This document shows positions 54,626 to 63,379 of a stretch of 64,000 nt of DNA, piece after piece. The DNA comes from Candidatus Chloroploca sp. Khr17. Lineage in GTDB: Bacteria; Chloroflexota; Chloroflexia; Chloroflexales; Chloroflexaceae. Location: contig NZ_RYFF01000011.1 of assembly GCF_004138165.1 (NCBI RefSeq), positions 62,001 to 126,000 of the forward strand, in the 5' to 3' direction. The notes beneath the pieces are model-generated. The model was not told where the DNA came from. It was given only the letters and a program-made list of their open reading frames with translations, and made no database searches. Within the stretch, counting starts at the first letter, position 1, and every line of letters starts with the position of its first letter. Position numbers and translations under genes: made by a program.

Positions 54626-55708
54626 CTAGCGATTAGCTGCCACAGGGCGACGATTGACTTTGCCCCGCCCCCGTTGCACAGGCGCTGCCCCACGGGGAGT
54701 CGTCACCCAGAGCAGAGCCGTCATAATTGCAGCCGAGGCAATGCACCACATGCAGGTTGCACCGATGACAAAAGGTTCGAGGAAGGTCAGGTAGATCGAA
54801 AAGAGCGTCCCGCCGAAGGCCATGAGTGGCATCGCGAGCCTAGCATAGTGGGCGGCCGAACCTGCGCCAAAACGATACACAAGCCACGCAACCAGGAAGA
54901 AGGCATACCCAGCAACCCCCAGCACCCCAACCGGAATGCCAAGGAGCGTCGCATAGACACTCTGCTGAACCGCATTGCAATCGCCAACCGGCCCACAGAC
55001 CGCCTCGGCACCACTCACTTCGACGAACGCAAGATAGGCCGAGACGATGATGCCAGCGACGGCAAGGATTGGCACCGCCAGATTGCGCCACCCGAGCAGT
55101 GGGCGATCAAAAGGCGGGCGGGTCGTAATCGCGACCACAAAGACCGACACAGCCATCAACAAAAGCATCAAGAGCGCGATGCTATTGCCCAGCGGATCGC
55201 GCTGAAACGGGCTCACCGCCGATGCCGTGGGGGGCACCACCGCAACCTCGCCCGCGTCAGTCGTGACCACCTGGGCCGCAATGACCGGTTCGATCCCCGG
55301 AATAGTGGGCCAAGCATTGCCGCCAGCGGCAAGCGCCTGTTCGATCAAACCAGGCAACATCGCCGGGATCTCGCCACTGCCAACCATCACCGTCTCGCCA
55401 AAGACCATGGTAGGCACACCGAGGCGATCATCGGGAATATTGAAGGCCGTAATCGCCGCCTGATACAGTGCCTGACCAGCAGGCTGGCTAACGTCAATCT
55501 GCACAATCTGGAGCTGTGAACCATAGCGCGCCTGAAGCGGCGGCAAGACCTCGTCCATGACAGTATGGCAATGGGGGCAGGTCGGCGAAAAGAAAAAGAC
55601 GGCGCGGGCGGCTGGATCAGCCGCCGCAACGCGCCCGGCAAACACGAACATCAGCAAAAGCGTCGCCACCCCAAGGAGCGACCAGCGTGAAACATTTCTC
55701 TGTAGCAT
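54626..55708 (-). CDS. Thioredoxin-like domain fused to vitamin K epoxide reductase (VKOR)
   Basis: A 360-residue membrane protein that should form disulfide bonds in exported proteins. An N-terminal signal or anchor (LLGVATLLLMFVFAGRVAAA) leads to a thioredoxin-like domain with the CxxC site FFSPTCPHCHTVMDEVL. A linker and then a VKOR domain of four to five helices follow: CGPVGDCNAVQQS holds the loop cysteines and IGATCMWCIASA the CxxC next to the quinone. This order is the reverse of the cyanobacterial VKOR-Trx fusion. The ATG at 55708 has AGGAG seven nt upstream. Confidence 0.87.
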   Translation of the reverse strand: MLQRNVSRWSLLGVATLLLMFVFAGRVAAADPAARAVFFFSPTCPHCHTVMDEVLPPLQARYGSQLQIVQIDVSQPAGQALYQAAITAFNIPDDRLGVPTMVFGETVMVGSGEIPAMLPGLIEQALAAGGNAWPTIPGIEPVIAAQVVTTDAGEVAVVPPTASAVSPFQRDPLGNSIALLMLLLMAVSVFVVAITTRPPFDRPLLGWRNLAVPILAVAGIIVSAYLAFVEVSGAEAVCGPVGDCNAVQQSVYATLLGIPVGVLGVAGYAFFLVAWLVYRFGAGSAAHYARLAMPLMAFGGTLFSIYLTFLEPFVIGATCMWCIASAAIMTALLWVTTPRGAAPVQRGRGKVNRRPVAANR

Positions 55709-55803
55709 CAACGTACTCCTTCGTTCGAACCCTCGCGGGAAGGCCGGCACAGAGCGCCAGCATAACAGCAATGCATATCCAGGAACGGCACCCCCATCAA
55801 TCG

Positions 55804-55855
55804 TTGCTTCGCTGGCACAACCGCCAGCAAAGCTGACGGTTGTGCCAGCGAAACA
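55804..55855. repeat. Long imperfect hairpin upstream of cydA
   Basis: CGCTGGCACAACCGCCAGC and GCTGACGGTTGTGCCAGCG pair with one mismatch; the flanks TTGCTT and AAACAA nearly pair too. It lies between the divergent VKOR and cydA genes. The CGCTGGC and GCCAGCG units recall the other hairpins in the window. Confidence 0.65.
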
Positions 55856-56001
55856 ATACCCCTATTGTACCCAACCAGAGCAGACAACAAAATTGCATTG
55901 CCTGAAAACCGGGTTATCAGCCGACAACCCACACCACACGTATCAAGCCTTCATTGCCAGTTATACGATCATAACCGCGCTCAGAGAAACATCTGATACG
56001 A

Positions 56002-56019
56002 TTGTGTATATTGGCACAA
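56002..56019. promoter_or_regulatory. Rex-type operator before cydA
   Basis: TTGTG-N8-CACAA (TTGTGTATATTGGCACAA) fits the half-sites and spacing of the Rex consensus TTGTGAA-N4-TTCACAA, although the inner AA/TT is not kept. Rex is an NADH/NAD+ sensing repressor that controls cydABCD in Gram-positive bacteria. The site is 41 nt from the cydA ATG and overlaps a possible -10 (TATATT). No rex gene is in the window. Confidence 0.55.
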
Positions 56020-56059
56020 TCTCTTGATGCCGAGGCTTTGACTTGGCTCGGAGGCAATG

Positions 56060-57454
56060 ATGGACGTCACCATTCTCGCACGTTGGCAGTTCGCTATTAC
56101 GACGGTCTACCACTTCTTTTTTGTTCCCCTCTCGATTGGCCTGTCGCTCCTTGTCGCCATTATGCAGACGGTCTACTTCCGTAGTGGCAATGAAACCTAC
56201 AAACGCATGACGAAATTCTGGGGCAAGTTGCTCTTGATCAATTTTGCGATCGGGGTAGCTACCGGAATTGTGCAAGAATTTCAATTTGGCATGAACTGGG
56301 CTGAGTATTCACGGTTTGTGGGGGATATCTTTGGGGCTCCGCTGGCGATCGAGGCGTTGATGGCCTTCTTTCTCGAGTCGACCTTCCTCGGTCTCTGGCT
56401 CTTTGGCTGGAACAAGCTGCCCAAGGGCGTTCACCTCGCCTGTATCTGGATGGTTGCCATTGGGACAACGATCTCGTCGTTCTGGATCCTGGTGGCGAAT
56501 TCGTTTATGCATCAGCCAGTTGGCTATGTGATCCGCAATGGCCGTGCCGAGATGGAGAGCTTTGGGGCGCTGATTGCCAATGGGCATGTCTGGGTGCAGT
56601 GGCCGCACACGATGATGGCGGCAATCTGCACGGCGGCCTTCTTTGTGCTCGGCATCAGTGCCTATCATCTGCGTCGCCCACTCGGCGAGGCCGGGCACGA
56701 GATGTTTCGCCGCTCGTTCCAGATTGGGGCCATCGCTGCCTTTATTGGGGTGATCGGCGTGATCCTGGCTGGACACGCCCAGGCGCAGTATATGATACAG
56801 GTGCAGCCGATGAAGATGGCAGCCGCCGAGGCCCTCTGGGAGACCGAGGATCCTGCGCCGATGTCGCTCTTTACTGTGGCAAGCACACCGCAGCAACGCG
56901 ATCTCTTTGTGATCAAGGTACCTGGCCTGTTGAGTTTCCTGGCCTACAATCGGTTCGAGGGCGCGGTGCCAGGCATCAAGGATCTGCAAGCCGAAGCCGA
57001 GGCGACCTATGGGCCTGGCAACTATACACCCAGTGTGTTTCTCGCCTACTGGACCTTCCGGGCCATGGTTGGCGCAGGCTTTGCGATGCTTGGCCTGGCT
57101 GTAGTGGCCCTCTACTTTGTCTTGCGCAATCGCATTACGAGTAGTCCAGCTTTTCTCTGGTTGCTGATCCCTGCGATCGGCCTGCCCTACCTGGCAAATG
57201 CGACCGGCTGGATCTTTACCGAGATGGGCCGCCAGCCCTGGATCGTCTATGGCGTGATGTTGACTAATGAAGGCGTCTCGGCGACGGTTGGCGTCGGGTA
57301 TGTCTTGCTGAGTTTGATTGGCTTCACCCTAGTCTATCTGGGCTTGATCGCCGCGACGGTCTTTTTGATGCTGAAATATGCCCGTCAGGTACCCGGCGAA
57401 GAGCCTCAGTCTAGCAAACAACCTTCGCTGCGCCCTGCTCCGGCTGGCGACTGA
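56060..57454 (+). CDS. cydA: Cytochrome bd oxidase subunit I
   Basis: CydA binds haems b558, b595 and d and oxidises quinol, reducing O2. The 464-residue protein has the haem ligand region RWQFAITTVYHFFFVPLSIG, then EFQFGMNWAEYSRFVGDIFG, FFLESTFLGLWLFGWNKLP, NSFMHQPVGY and the GRQPWIVYGV segment. It has a short quinol loop and is smaller than E. coli CydA (522). ATG at 56060 is five nt after GGAGG; another ATG lies at 56057. It is the first gene of cydABDC. Confidence 0.94.
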   Translation: MDVTILARWQFAITTVYHFFFVPLSIGLSLLVAIMQTVYFRSGNETYKRMTKFWGKLLLINFAIGVATGIVQEFQFGMNWAEYSRFVGDIFGAPLAIEALMAFFLESTFLGLWLFGWNKLPKGVHLACIWMVAIGTTISSFWILVANSFMHQPVGYVIRNGRAEMESFGALIANGHVWVQWPHTMMAAICTAAFFVLGISAYHLRRPLGEAGHEMFRRSFQIGAIAAFIGVIGVILAGHAQAQYMIQVQPMKMAAAEALWETEDPAPMSLFTVASTPQQRDLFVIKVPGLLSFLAYNRFEGAVPGIKDLQAEAEATYGPGNYTPSVFLAYWTFRAMVGAGFAMLGLAVVALYFVLRNRITSSPAFLWLLIPAIGLPYLANATGWIFTEMGRQPWIVYGVMLTNEGVSATVGVGYVLLSLIGFTLVYLGLIAATVFLMLKYARQVPGEEPQSSKQPSLRPAPAGD

Positions 57455-57468
57455 AAGGATACCCTGCA

Positions 57469-58482
57469 ATGGATCTCAATATCCTCTGGTTTATACTCGT
57501 CGCCGTGCTCTTTATCGGTTTCTTCGTGCTCGAAGGCTTTGATTATGGGGTGGGCATGCTCTTGCCAATTATGGGCAAGACCGATACCGAACGGCGGGTG
57601 ATTATCAATACGGTCGGCCCGGTCTGGGATGGCAATGAGGTCTGGGTGCTCACGGCCGGCGGCGCAATCTTTGCGGCCTTTCCACACTGGTATGCGACGC
57701 TCTTTAGTGGCTTCTATCTTGCGCTCTTTTTGATGCTGGTCGCGTTGATCATCCGAGCCGTCGCCTTTGAGTACCGCAGCAAGGCCGAAGATCCAAAATG
57801 GCGCGCCTGGTGGGATCGGGGCATTGTCTTTGGCAGTCTGATCCCCGCGATCCTTTGGGGGGTCGCGCTCGGCAATATGCTGCGCGGGGTGCCTATTGAT
57901 GCCGATATGCACTACGTCGGCACCTTCTTTGACCTGCTGAACCCGTATGCGATCATCGGCGGGTTGACGTCGCTCTCGATGTTTCTCCTGCACGGGGCGA
58001 TCTTCTTGAACCTGAAGACAAGCGGTGAACTGAGCGAGCGTGCCCTCCACCTGACCCGGCGCATTGGCCCGGTGACAACGGTGATGGTCGCGATCTTCAT
58101 TGTGTCAACGTATCTGATGACCGATTCGTTCAGCCGCCTCGGCGTCAATCCTGGCCCGGTTCCCATCGCCTCGCTTGGCGCACTCTTTGCCGCCGCCTAT
58201 TTTGTGCATATTGGGCGCCTTGGCTGGGCCTTTTTGATGACCAGTGTCAATATTGGCCTCTCGGTCATCACGATTTTTATGGCGCTCTTCCCCCGCGTGA
58301 TGGTCTCAAGCCTCGATCCCGCCTGGAGTCTGACGATCTACAATGCGTCGTCAAGCCCAAAAACTCTGACGATTATGAGCATCGTCGCCCTCATCTTTAT
58401 TCCGATCGTACTGGCGTATCAGACCTGGACCTACTGGGTCTTTCGGCACCGTATAAGCATTGAGAGTGAGTTGACGTATTAG
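57469..58482 (+). CDS. cydB: Cytochrome bd oxidase subunit II
   Basis: CydB pairs with CydA and stabilises the haem groups. The 337-residue protein has about eight membrane helices. Family motifs are FFVLEGFDYGVGMLLPI, TVGPVWDGNEVWVLTAGGA and FPHWYATLFSGFYLALFLML near the N-terminus. It starts 14 nt after the cydA stop and its stop codon abuts a perfect palindrome, beyond which cydD begins. Confidence 0.94.
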   Translation: MDLNILWFILVAVLFIGFFVLEGFDYGVGMLLPIMGKTDTERRVIINTVGPVWDGNEVWVLTAGGAIFAAFPHWYATLFSGFYLALFLMLVALIIRAVAFEYRSKAEDPKWRAWWDRGIVFGSLIPAILWGVALGNMLRGVPIDADMHYVGTFFDLLNPYAIIGGLTSLSMFLLHGAIFLNLKTSGELSERALHLTRRIGPVTTVMVAIFIVSTYLMTDSFSRLGVNPGPVPIASLGALFAAAYFVHIGRLGWAFLMTSVNIGLSVITIFMALFPRVMVSSLDPAWSLTIYNASSSPKTLTIMSIVALIFIPIVLAYQTWTYWVFRHRISIESELTY

Positions 58483-58521
58483 CATCGCAGGGGCGGGACT
58501 GTCGTCCCGCCCCTGCGATGC
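58482..58521. repeat. Perfect palindrome between cydB and cydD
   Basis: Arms GCATCGCAGGGGCGGGAC and GTCCCGCCCCTGCGATGC are 18 nt each and perfect, with a four-nt loop. No T run follows. It may act as an mRNA stabiliser that keeps cydAB message above cydDC message. Confidence 0.75.
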
Positions 58522-58574
58522 TTGGGAATATGGCCCGGTTTGGGAATATGACCCGGTCAAGACGATCAAACCTG

Positions 58575-60377
58575 ATGACAACGCAGCGCCCCTGGTTATG
58601 GGTGACCATTGCGCTGGGGGCGTTGACGGCGGTGGTGGCCGTTGGTCAGGCGTTGCTCTTGAGCCGGGGGATTGCGCAGGTCTTTCTGGGTGGGGCCGAT
58701 CTGGCCGATGTGCAGGCGCTGCTGCTTGGCCTGGTCGCCCTGGCACTGCTGCGCGCAGCGCTGAGTTGGGCCGGCGAGATGACGGGGCAACGGCTCGCTA
58801 GTCTCGTCAAGCAGGCGCTCCGTGAGCGGGTGCTGGCGCATCTCATTGCCCTCGGGCCGACGTTTGTCCGTGGCGAGCGCAGTGGCGAACTGGCCAATAC
58901 AACGCTCGGGGGCGTTGAGGCACTTGATGAGTATCTAAGTCAGTATTTGCCCCAGGTGACGCTGGCAGCGCTGATGCCGTTGATCGTGCTGGTCTTTGTG
59001 CTACCGCTCGATCCCCTCTCCGGGCTGGTCTTGATCCTGACAGCCCCGCTTATTCCGCTCTTTCTCTGGTTGATTGGCTCGCTCGCCAAAGAACTGACGG
59101 CACGCCAATGGGCCGATATGAGCCGGATGAGTGCCCATTTTCTCGATACGCTCCAGGGCTTGACGACGCTCAAGCTCTTTGGACGCAGCCGCGAGCGCCT
59201 GCAAGAGGTGGCGGCGATCAGTGCGCAGTTTGGCGATGTGACGATGCAGGTGCTGCGCATTGCGTTTCTTTCGGCCTTTGCCCTCGAATTGATTGCGAGC
59301 CTCAGTACGGCGATCATTGCGGTCGAGATCGGGTTGCGGTTGCTCTATGGGCGCATGGCCTTCGAGCCAGCCCTGACGATCCTGATCCTCGCCCCAGAAT
59401 TCTACCTGCCGCTGCGGTTGCTCGGCCAGCGCCACCACGCTGGCATGGCGGGCAAAGAGGCGCTCGGGCGGATCGAGGCGATCCTGGCAACCCCGGTGCT
59501 GCTTCCACCCGTGCGCACGTCCCGCGCTGTGCCTTGCGTAGGGCTGTTGCAACGTCCACCTGACCGGAGCCCCGTCGGGCTGAAGCCCTCGGCTAGGGGG
59601 CGCGAAGGCCGCCTGCACGGCCTCATGCCCGGAGATCTGACGTTGCAACAGCCCTACCCTTGCGGCGGTGACCTTGAGCTGAACGGGATCTCGTTCGCCT
59701 ACGACAATGGCGCACGTCCGGTCTTGCACCAGTTTGACCTGCGCCTTCCGGCGGGGCAGACGGTTGCACTGGTTGGACCAAGTGGGGCCGGTAAGAGCAG
59801 TGTGGCGGCGCTGTTGATGGGCTTTGTGCAGCCCGATGCAGGCAGCATTTTGGTTGGCGGCGTATCGCTGACCGAGCTAGATCTGGTGGCGTGGCGACAG
59901 CAGGTGGCCTGGGTCAGCCAGCATCCGGCGCTCTTTTATGGCAGTGTCGCCGAGAATCTGCGCCTGGCCCGCCCCGACGCTTCCGATGAGGCGCTGGAAG
60001 TGGCCGCACGCGCTGCCAAGGCGCACGCTTTCATCGCGGCGCTGCCGCAAGGGTACGCCACTCCCATCGGCGAAGGCGGTACACGGCTTTCGGGCGGGCA
60101 ACGCCAGCGGCTCGCGCTCGCCCGCGCTCTGCTCAAAGATGCGCCTTTTGTGATCCTTGATGAGCCGACCTCGCACCTCGACCCGGTCAGCGAGTTGGAA
60201 GTGCGTACAGCGTTGCGTGAGTTGCTGCGAGGTCGAACAGCCCTGATCATCACGCATAGCGCGACGCTCATAGAAGAGGTCGATCACGTGGTCTACCTTG
60301 AACCGCTACTCGGCAGCAACGAGGCGATGACAGCACAAGACCGGGCATCACCCACGCTCGGGGAGGCTGCGCGATGA
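58575..60377 (+). CDS. cydD: CydD, ABC exporter subunit for cytochrome bd assembly
   Basis: CydD with CydC forms the membrane ABC transporter needed for haem handling and thiol export in cytochrome bd assembly. About 600 residues: a six-helix membrane domain (MTGQRLASLVKQALRERVLA, the ALDEYLSQYLPQVTLAALMP region, LIPLFLWLIGSLAKELTARQ), then an ATPase with GPSGAGKSSVAALL, LSGGQRQRLALARAL and FVILDEPTSHLD. Between the two domains, 40 codons come from a palindromic repeat (59538-59657), read in frame. The start is uncertain; ATG at 58575 is preferred because earlier ATGs at 58518 and 58530 lie in or next to the hairpin. Confidence 0.9.
   Translation: MTTQRPWLWVTIALGALTAVVAVGQALLLSRGIAQVFLGGADLADVQALLLGLVALALLRAALSWAGEMTGQRLASLVKQALRERVLAHLIALGPTFVRGERSGELANTTLGGVEALDEYLSQYLPQVTLAALMPLIVLVFVLPLDPLSGLVLILTAPLIPLFLWLIGSLAKELTARQWADMSRMSAHFLDTLQGLTTLKLFGRSRERLQEVAAISAQFGDVTMQVLRIAFLSAFALELIASLSTAIIAVEIGLRLLYGRMAFEPALTILILAPEFYLPLRLLGQRHHAGMAGKEALGRIEAILATPVLLPPVRTSRAVPCVGLLQRPPDRSPVGLKPSARGREGRLHGLMPGDLTLQQPYPCGGDLELNGISFAYDNGARPVLHQFDLRLPAGQTVALVGPSGAGKSSVAALLMGFVQPDAGSILVGGVSLTELDLVAWRQQVAWVSQHPALFYGSVAENLRLARPDASDEALEVAARAAKAHAFIAALPQGYATPIGEGGTRLSGGQRQRLALARALLKDAPFVILDEPTSHLDPVSELEVRTALRELLRGRTALIITHSATLIEEVDHVVYLEPLLGSNEAMTAQDRASPTLGEAAR
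59538..59657. repeat. 120-bp palindromic element inserted in frame in cydD
   Basis: Perfect 18-nt terminal arms (59538-59555, GTAGGGCTGTTGCAACGT; 59640-59657, its reverse complement) bound exactly 120 bp, or 40 codons. The insert has no stop codon in the cydD frame and encodes CVGLLQRPPDRSPVGLKPSA and more. Related sequence occurs at 42067-42245 and partly at 28606-28735. Confidence 0.85.
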
Positions 60378-62071
60378 GCACGCCACGCCTGTTCTTACGC
60401 CTGCTCGTGCTGATCGCGCCGTATCGAGGCTGGTTCGCGCTTGCGGTCTTGCTCGGCTTTGCGACGGTGGGCAGCAGCATCGGCCTGATTGCAACGTCAT
60501 CCTACCTGATCGCCAGTGCCGCCCTGATGCCCTCGATTGCCGTCTTGAGTCTGCCGATCGTCGGTGTCCGCTTCTTTGGCATTGCGCGGGCGCTCTTGCG
60601 GTATACCGAGCGTTATACGGCGCATACGGCTACCTTCCGGCTGCTCGCAGGGATGCGAGGCTGGTTTTATGAGGCGGTCGAACCGCTGGCCCCTGCCGGT
60701 CTAGTTGACCAGCGCGGGGGCGACCTGCTCGCACGAGCCGTCGGTGATGTGGAAACGCTCGAACAATTCTACCTGCGCGTGCTCGCGCCACCCCTCGTCG
60801 CGCTGCTCGCCGGCCTGCTCGCCTGCGGACTGATGCTCGCCTTTGACCTGCGGCTGGCGCTCGCCCTGTTGTTGCTGCTTGCCCTGGCAGGCCTCGCCGT
60901 GCCGCTGCTCGTCCGCGCTCTGAGTCGGCGCCCTGCCGGGGCAAGCATCGCCTACCGCGCCAAGCTCTCGACCAACCTGGTCGAAGGCTTGCAGGCGCTT
61001 GACGACCTGCTGGCGCTCGGGCGCGAGGATCTGCTCTTGGCACGGGTGCGCGAAGATAGCCACCGCCTGACGCAGGCCCAAGAACGTCTGGCGGCGGTGC
61101 GCGGCCTCGGCAACGGTCTCGTGCTTTTGCTGAGCCACCTCGCTGCGGTTGCTATGCTCCTCATCGCCATCCCCTTAGTGCACAACGGCGAGCTCGACGG
61201 GGTCTACCTGGCCTTGCTTGCGCTGACCGCCCTGGCCTCATTTGAAGCCGTGACCCCACTCGCGGTCGCGTTGCAGAGCCTCGAAACGAGTCTGGCGGCG
61301 GCACGCCGGATCTTTGCCCTCACCGACACCCCAGCGCAGATCAGCCACGAACCGGTCACTTCACCAGAACCGCAAGATAACAGTCTCGAACTGCGCAACG
61401 TCAGCTTCAGCTATCCCGGCCAGTCCCAGAACGTCCTGGAGAACCTGAGTTTGCGCATCGAGCCGGGGCAGCAACTGGCCCTAATCGGCCCAAGCGGGGT
61501 AGGCAAAAGCACCCTGGTGCAGTTGATTTTGCGCTTCTGGGAAGGATGGAGCGGCGAGATCCTACTTGGCGGTGTTCCGCTCCAGGCGTATCGCGCCGAA
61601 GACGTACGGCAGATGATCGGCGTGGTTGCCCAGCACACACACCTCTTCAACGGCACCATCGCCGACAACCTGCGCATCGCCCGCCCAATGGCAAGCCAGG
61701 CCGAACTGGACGAAGCGTGTCGGCGCGCCCACCTGAGCGACCTGATCAACCGGCTACCAAACGGCTACGACACCTGGATCGGCGAACAGGGCATGAAACT
61801 CAGCGGCGGCGAACGTCAGCGACTCGCCATCGCCCGCGCCCTGCTGAAAGACGCCCCGATTCTCATCCTGGACGAACCAACGGCTCATCTCGACCAGGCC
61901 ACCGCCAGCGACGTCGTCGCCGCACTCGAAGAACTACGCCAGGGGCGCACCACGCTCACAATCACCCACCGCCACGAACACCTTGCCAGCGTTGAGCGGA
62001 TTGTGGAGCTATATCAAGCCCGCTGCGGAAACGATGCGGATCATCCCACGACGAAAGGCGCCGAGTCATAA
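60374..62071 (+). CDS. cydC: CydC, ABC exporter subunit for cytochrome bd assembly
   Basis: CydC is the partner of CydD. The 565-residue protein has the CydC-type membrane-domain motif LSLPIVGVRFFGIARALLRY followed by ERYTAHTATFRLLAGMR. Its ATPase has GPSGVGKSTLVQLIL, LSGGERQRLAIARAL and ILILDEPTAHLD. It overlaps cydD by 4 nt. The linker between domains is short and lacks the repeat found in CydD, giving a direct comparison for the insertion. Confidence 0.92.
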   Translation: MSTPRLFLRLLVLIAPYRGWFALAVLLGFATVGSSIGLIATSSYLIASAALMPSIAVLSLPIVGVRFFGIARALLRYTERYTAHTATFRLLAGMRGWFYEAVEPLAPAGLVDQRGGDLLARAVGDVETLEQFYLRVLAPPLVALLAGLLACGLMLAFDLRLALALLLLLALAGLAVPLLVRALSRRPAGASIAYRAKLSTNLVEGLQALDDLLALGREDLLLARVREDSHRLTQAQERLAAVRGLGNGLVLLLSHLAAVAMLLIAIPLVHNGELDGVYLALLALTALASFEAVTPLAVALQSLETSLAAARRIFALTDTPAQISHEPVTSPEPQDNSLELRNVSFSYPGQSQNVLENLSLRIEPGQQLALIGPSGVGKSTLVQLILRFWEGWSGEILLGGVPLQAYRAEDVRQMIGVVAQHTHLFNGTIADNLRIARPMASQAELDEACRRAHLSDLINRLPNGYDTWIGEQGMKLSGGERQRLAIARALLKDAPILILDEPTAHLDQATASDVVAALEELRQGRTTLTITHRHEHLASVERIVELYQARCGNDADHPTTKGAES

Positions 62072-62187
62072 GCGAACCGCATCTATAGCTGCCAGCCGCT
62101 AATCCGGCTGCACCGCCGTATCCGCTATGCCCTGTGATACAATAACGATGTCTGTGAATGCTGCGCATGGAAGGAGCGACTGACGTC

Positions 62188-62628
62188 ATGCGGGTCTATC
62201 TTGACAATTGTAGCCTCCAGCGGCCACTTGACGATAAATCCCAGGTGCGGATTGCCTTGGAAGCGGAGGCGATGCTTGGGATTATGGCGTTACATCAACA
62301 AGGAGTACTCGAAATCGTCCATTCAGATGCGTTACGCTTTGAAATAGATCGGACACCAGACCTGCAACGGAAAGTATTCGCCGCAGAACTTCTGAAGGAC
62401 GCAGCGGCGTATGTTGCCTTTTCTCCGCAGATTGTGGCACGAGCGAAGGAACTTGAGCAAGAAGGAATTAAGCCGTTAGACGCGTTGCATGTCGCTTGTG
62501 CTGAACACGGAAATGTGTACTGTTTTTGTACCTGTGATGACCGACTCATGAAGCGCTTGAAGGTGATTGCATCAATAACCATAGCGATCGTAACGCCGTT
62601 GGAGTTGATTCAGGAGGTGCTCCCGTGA
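62188..62628 (+). CDS. PIN-domain protein, possible toxin
   Basis: A 146-residue PIN-fold protein. Acidic residues expected in the nuclease site are found in RVYLDNCSLQRPLDD, LDALHVACAEHG and CTCDDRLMKRL. VapC-type toxins cut RNA with this fold. The ATG at 62188 begins at the first strand, about 11 nt after AAGGAG; upstream ATGs at 62158 and 62167 are possible. The next gene starts within its stop codon (GTGA), a tight pair as in toxin-antitoxin modules, though here the PIN gene is first. Confidence 0.75.
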   Translation: MRVYLDNCSLQRPLDDKSQVRIALEAEAMLGIMALHQQGVLEIVHSDALRFEIDRTPDLQRKVFAAELLKDAAAYVAFSPQIVARAKELEQEGIKPLDALHVACAEHGNVYCFCTCDDRLMKRLKVIASITIAIVTPLELIQEVLP

Positions 62629-62852
62629 GCAGCATACAACCGTTACCGCTGGCTGAGTTGAATACGTGGGCACTACGCGTGCTTATTCAAGAAATGGGTG
62701 TGGTAAACACGGCGCGTTTCATTCATCAATATACGCACGGCTTTGGGGACTATACCCAAGAGCGAGAACAGCTTTTCACCGATCTTACCATTGATGATAT
62801 TGTTGCCGCCGTAGAGCGCGACACGAAGAGTGGCGACGATAAAAAAGAATGA
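62625..62852 (+). CDS. Small partner of the PIN gene, possible antitoxin
   Basis: A 75-residue acidic protein of unknown family, coupled by a 4-nt overlap to the PIN gene. It is mostly helical (LNTWALRVLIQEMGVVNTAR, FHQYTHGFGDY-like turn, LTIDDIVAAVERDT) with a charged C-terminal tail. It has no recognised DNA-binding fold. The antitoxin role rests only on size, charge and position. Confidence 0.6.
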   Translation: MSSIQPLPLAELNTWALRVLIQEMGVVNTARFIHQYTHGFGDYTQEREQLFTDLTIDDIVAAVERDTKSGDDKKE

Positions 62853-62941
62853 AAACTGATCGATATGGTAACCAGAGTAGTGTATGCATAAAAGATACTA
62901 TATTTAGAAGCTTTCTTGGCGCTGATCTGTCTGTACTGTGA

Positions 62942-63373
62942 AATGCTACGGCCCAACAGCGCCTTACACACAGACGCCGCTGGCGCGGCCCTGAGCTGGA
63001 CGCGACTTTTGAAGGCGGTACTATCATATCAGCCGGAACTGGAACTGGTGGGGCAAGCCTGGAACTCATCAAGCGTAGCCTAAACGAGACGAAGGATTAC
63101 CTCGGTATCAACCCTGACATCCCATGGACTGGAAAACTATATCAGATCGCCAATCGGCTCGCTCATCTCTACTTGGTTCGCAAATTGAACCAACGAGATG
63201 CGTACCTGGTTTTTCTGTATTTTACGGGTGACTCAGATGTTGATGGTCCTCAAACCATAGATGAGTGGAAAGCTGCCCTGACGGTTGCAAAGGGCGTACT
63301 TGGATTGCCGAAGCGTCATCGTTTGGCTAGGTATGTTGCAGATGTGTTCATTGACGTCTCTGAACTAACATGA
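62942..63373 (+). pseudogene. 5'-truncated remnant of a hypothetical gene
   Basis: An open frame of 143 codons runs from the TGA at 62939-62941 to the stop at 63371-63373, yet no ATG or plausible GTG start with a ribosome binding site occurs near its beginning. The translated sequence looks like a normal folded protein (PWTGKLYQIANRLAHLYLVR, DAYLVFLYFTGD, GPQTIDEWKAALTVAKGVLG, YVADVFIDVSEL). The 5' part is probably lost. A short piece starting at the TTG at 63173 could still be translated. Confidence 0.5.
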
Positions 63374-63379
63374 CATGAC

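Noticed and set aside
55728-55742. GGTTCGAAC on the minus strand, like a tRNA T-arm
   Set aside because: No acceptor stem, anticodon arm or CCA end fits around it; it lies just upstream of the Trx-VKOR ribosome binding site.
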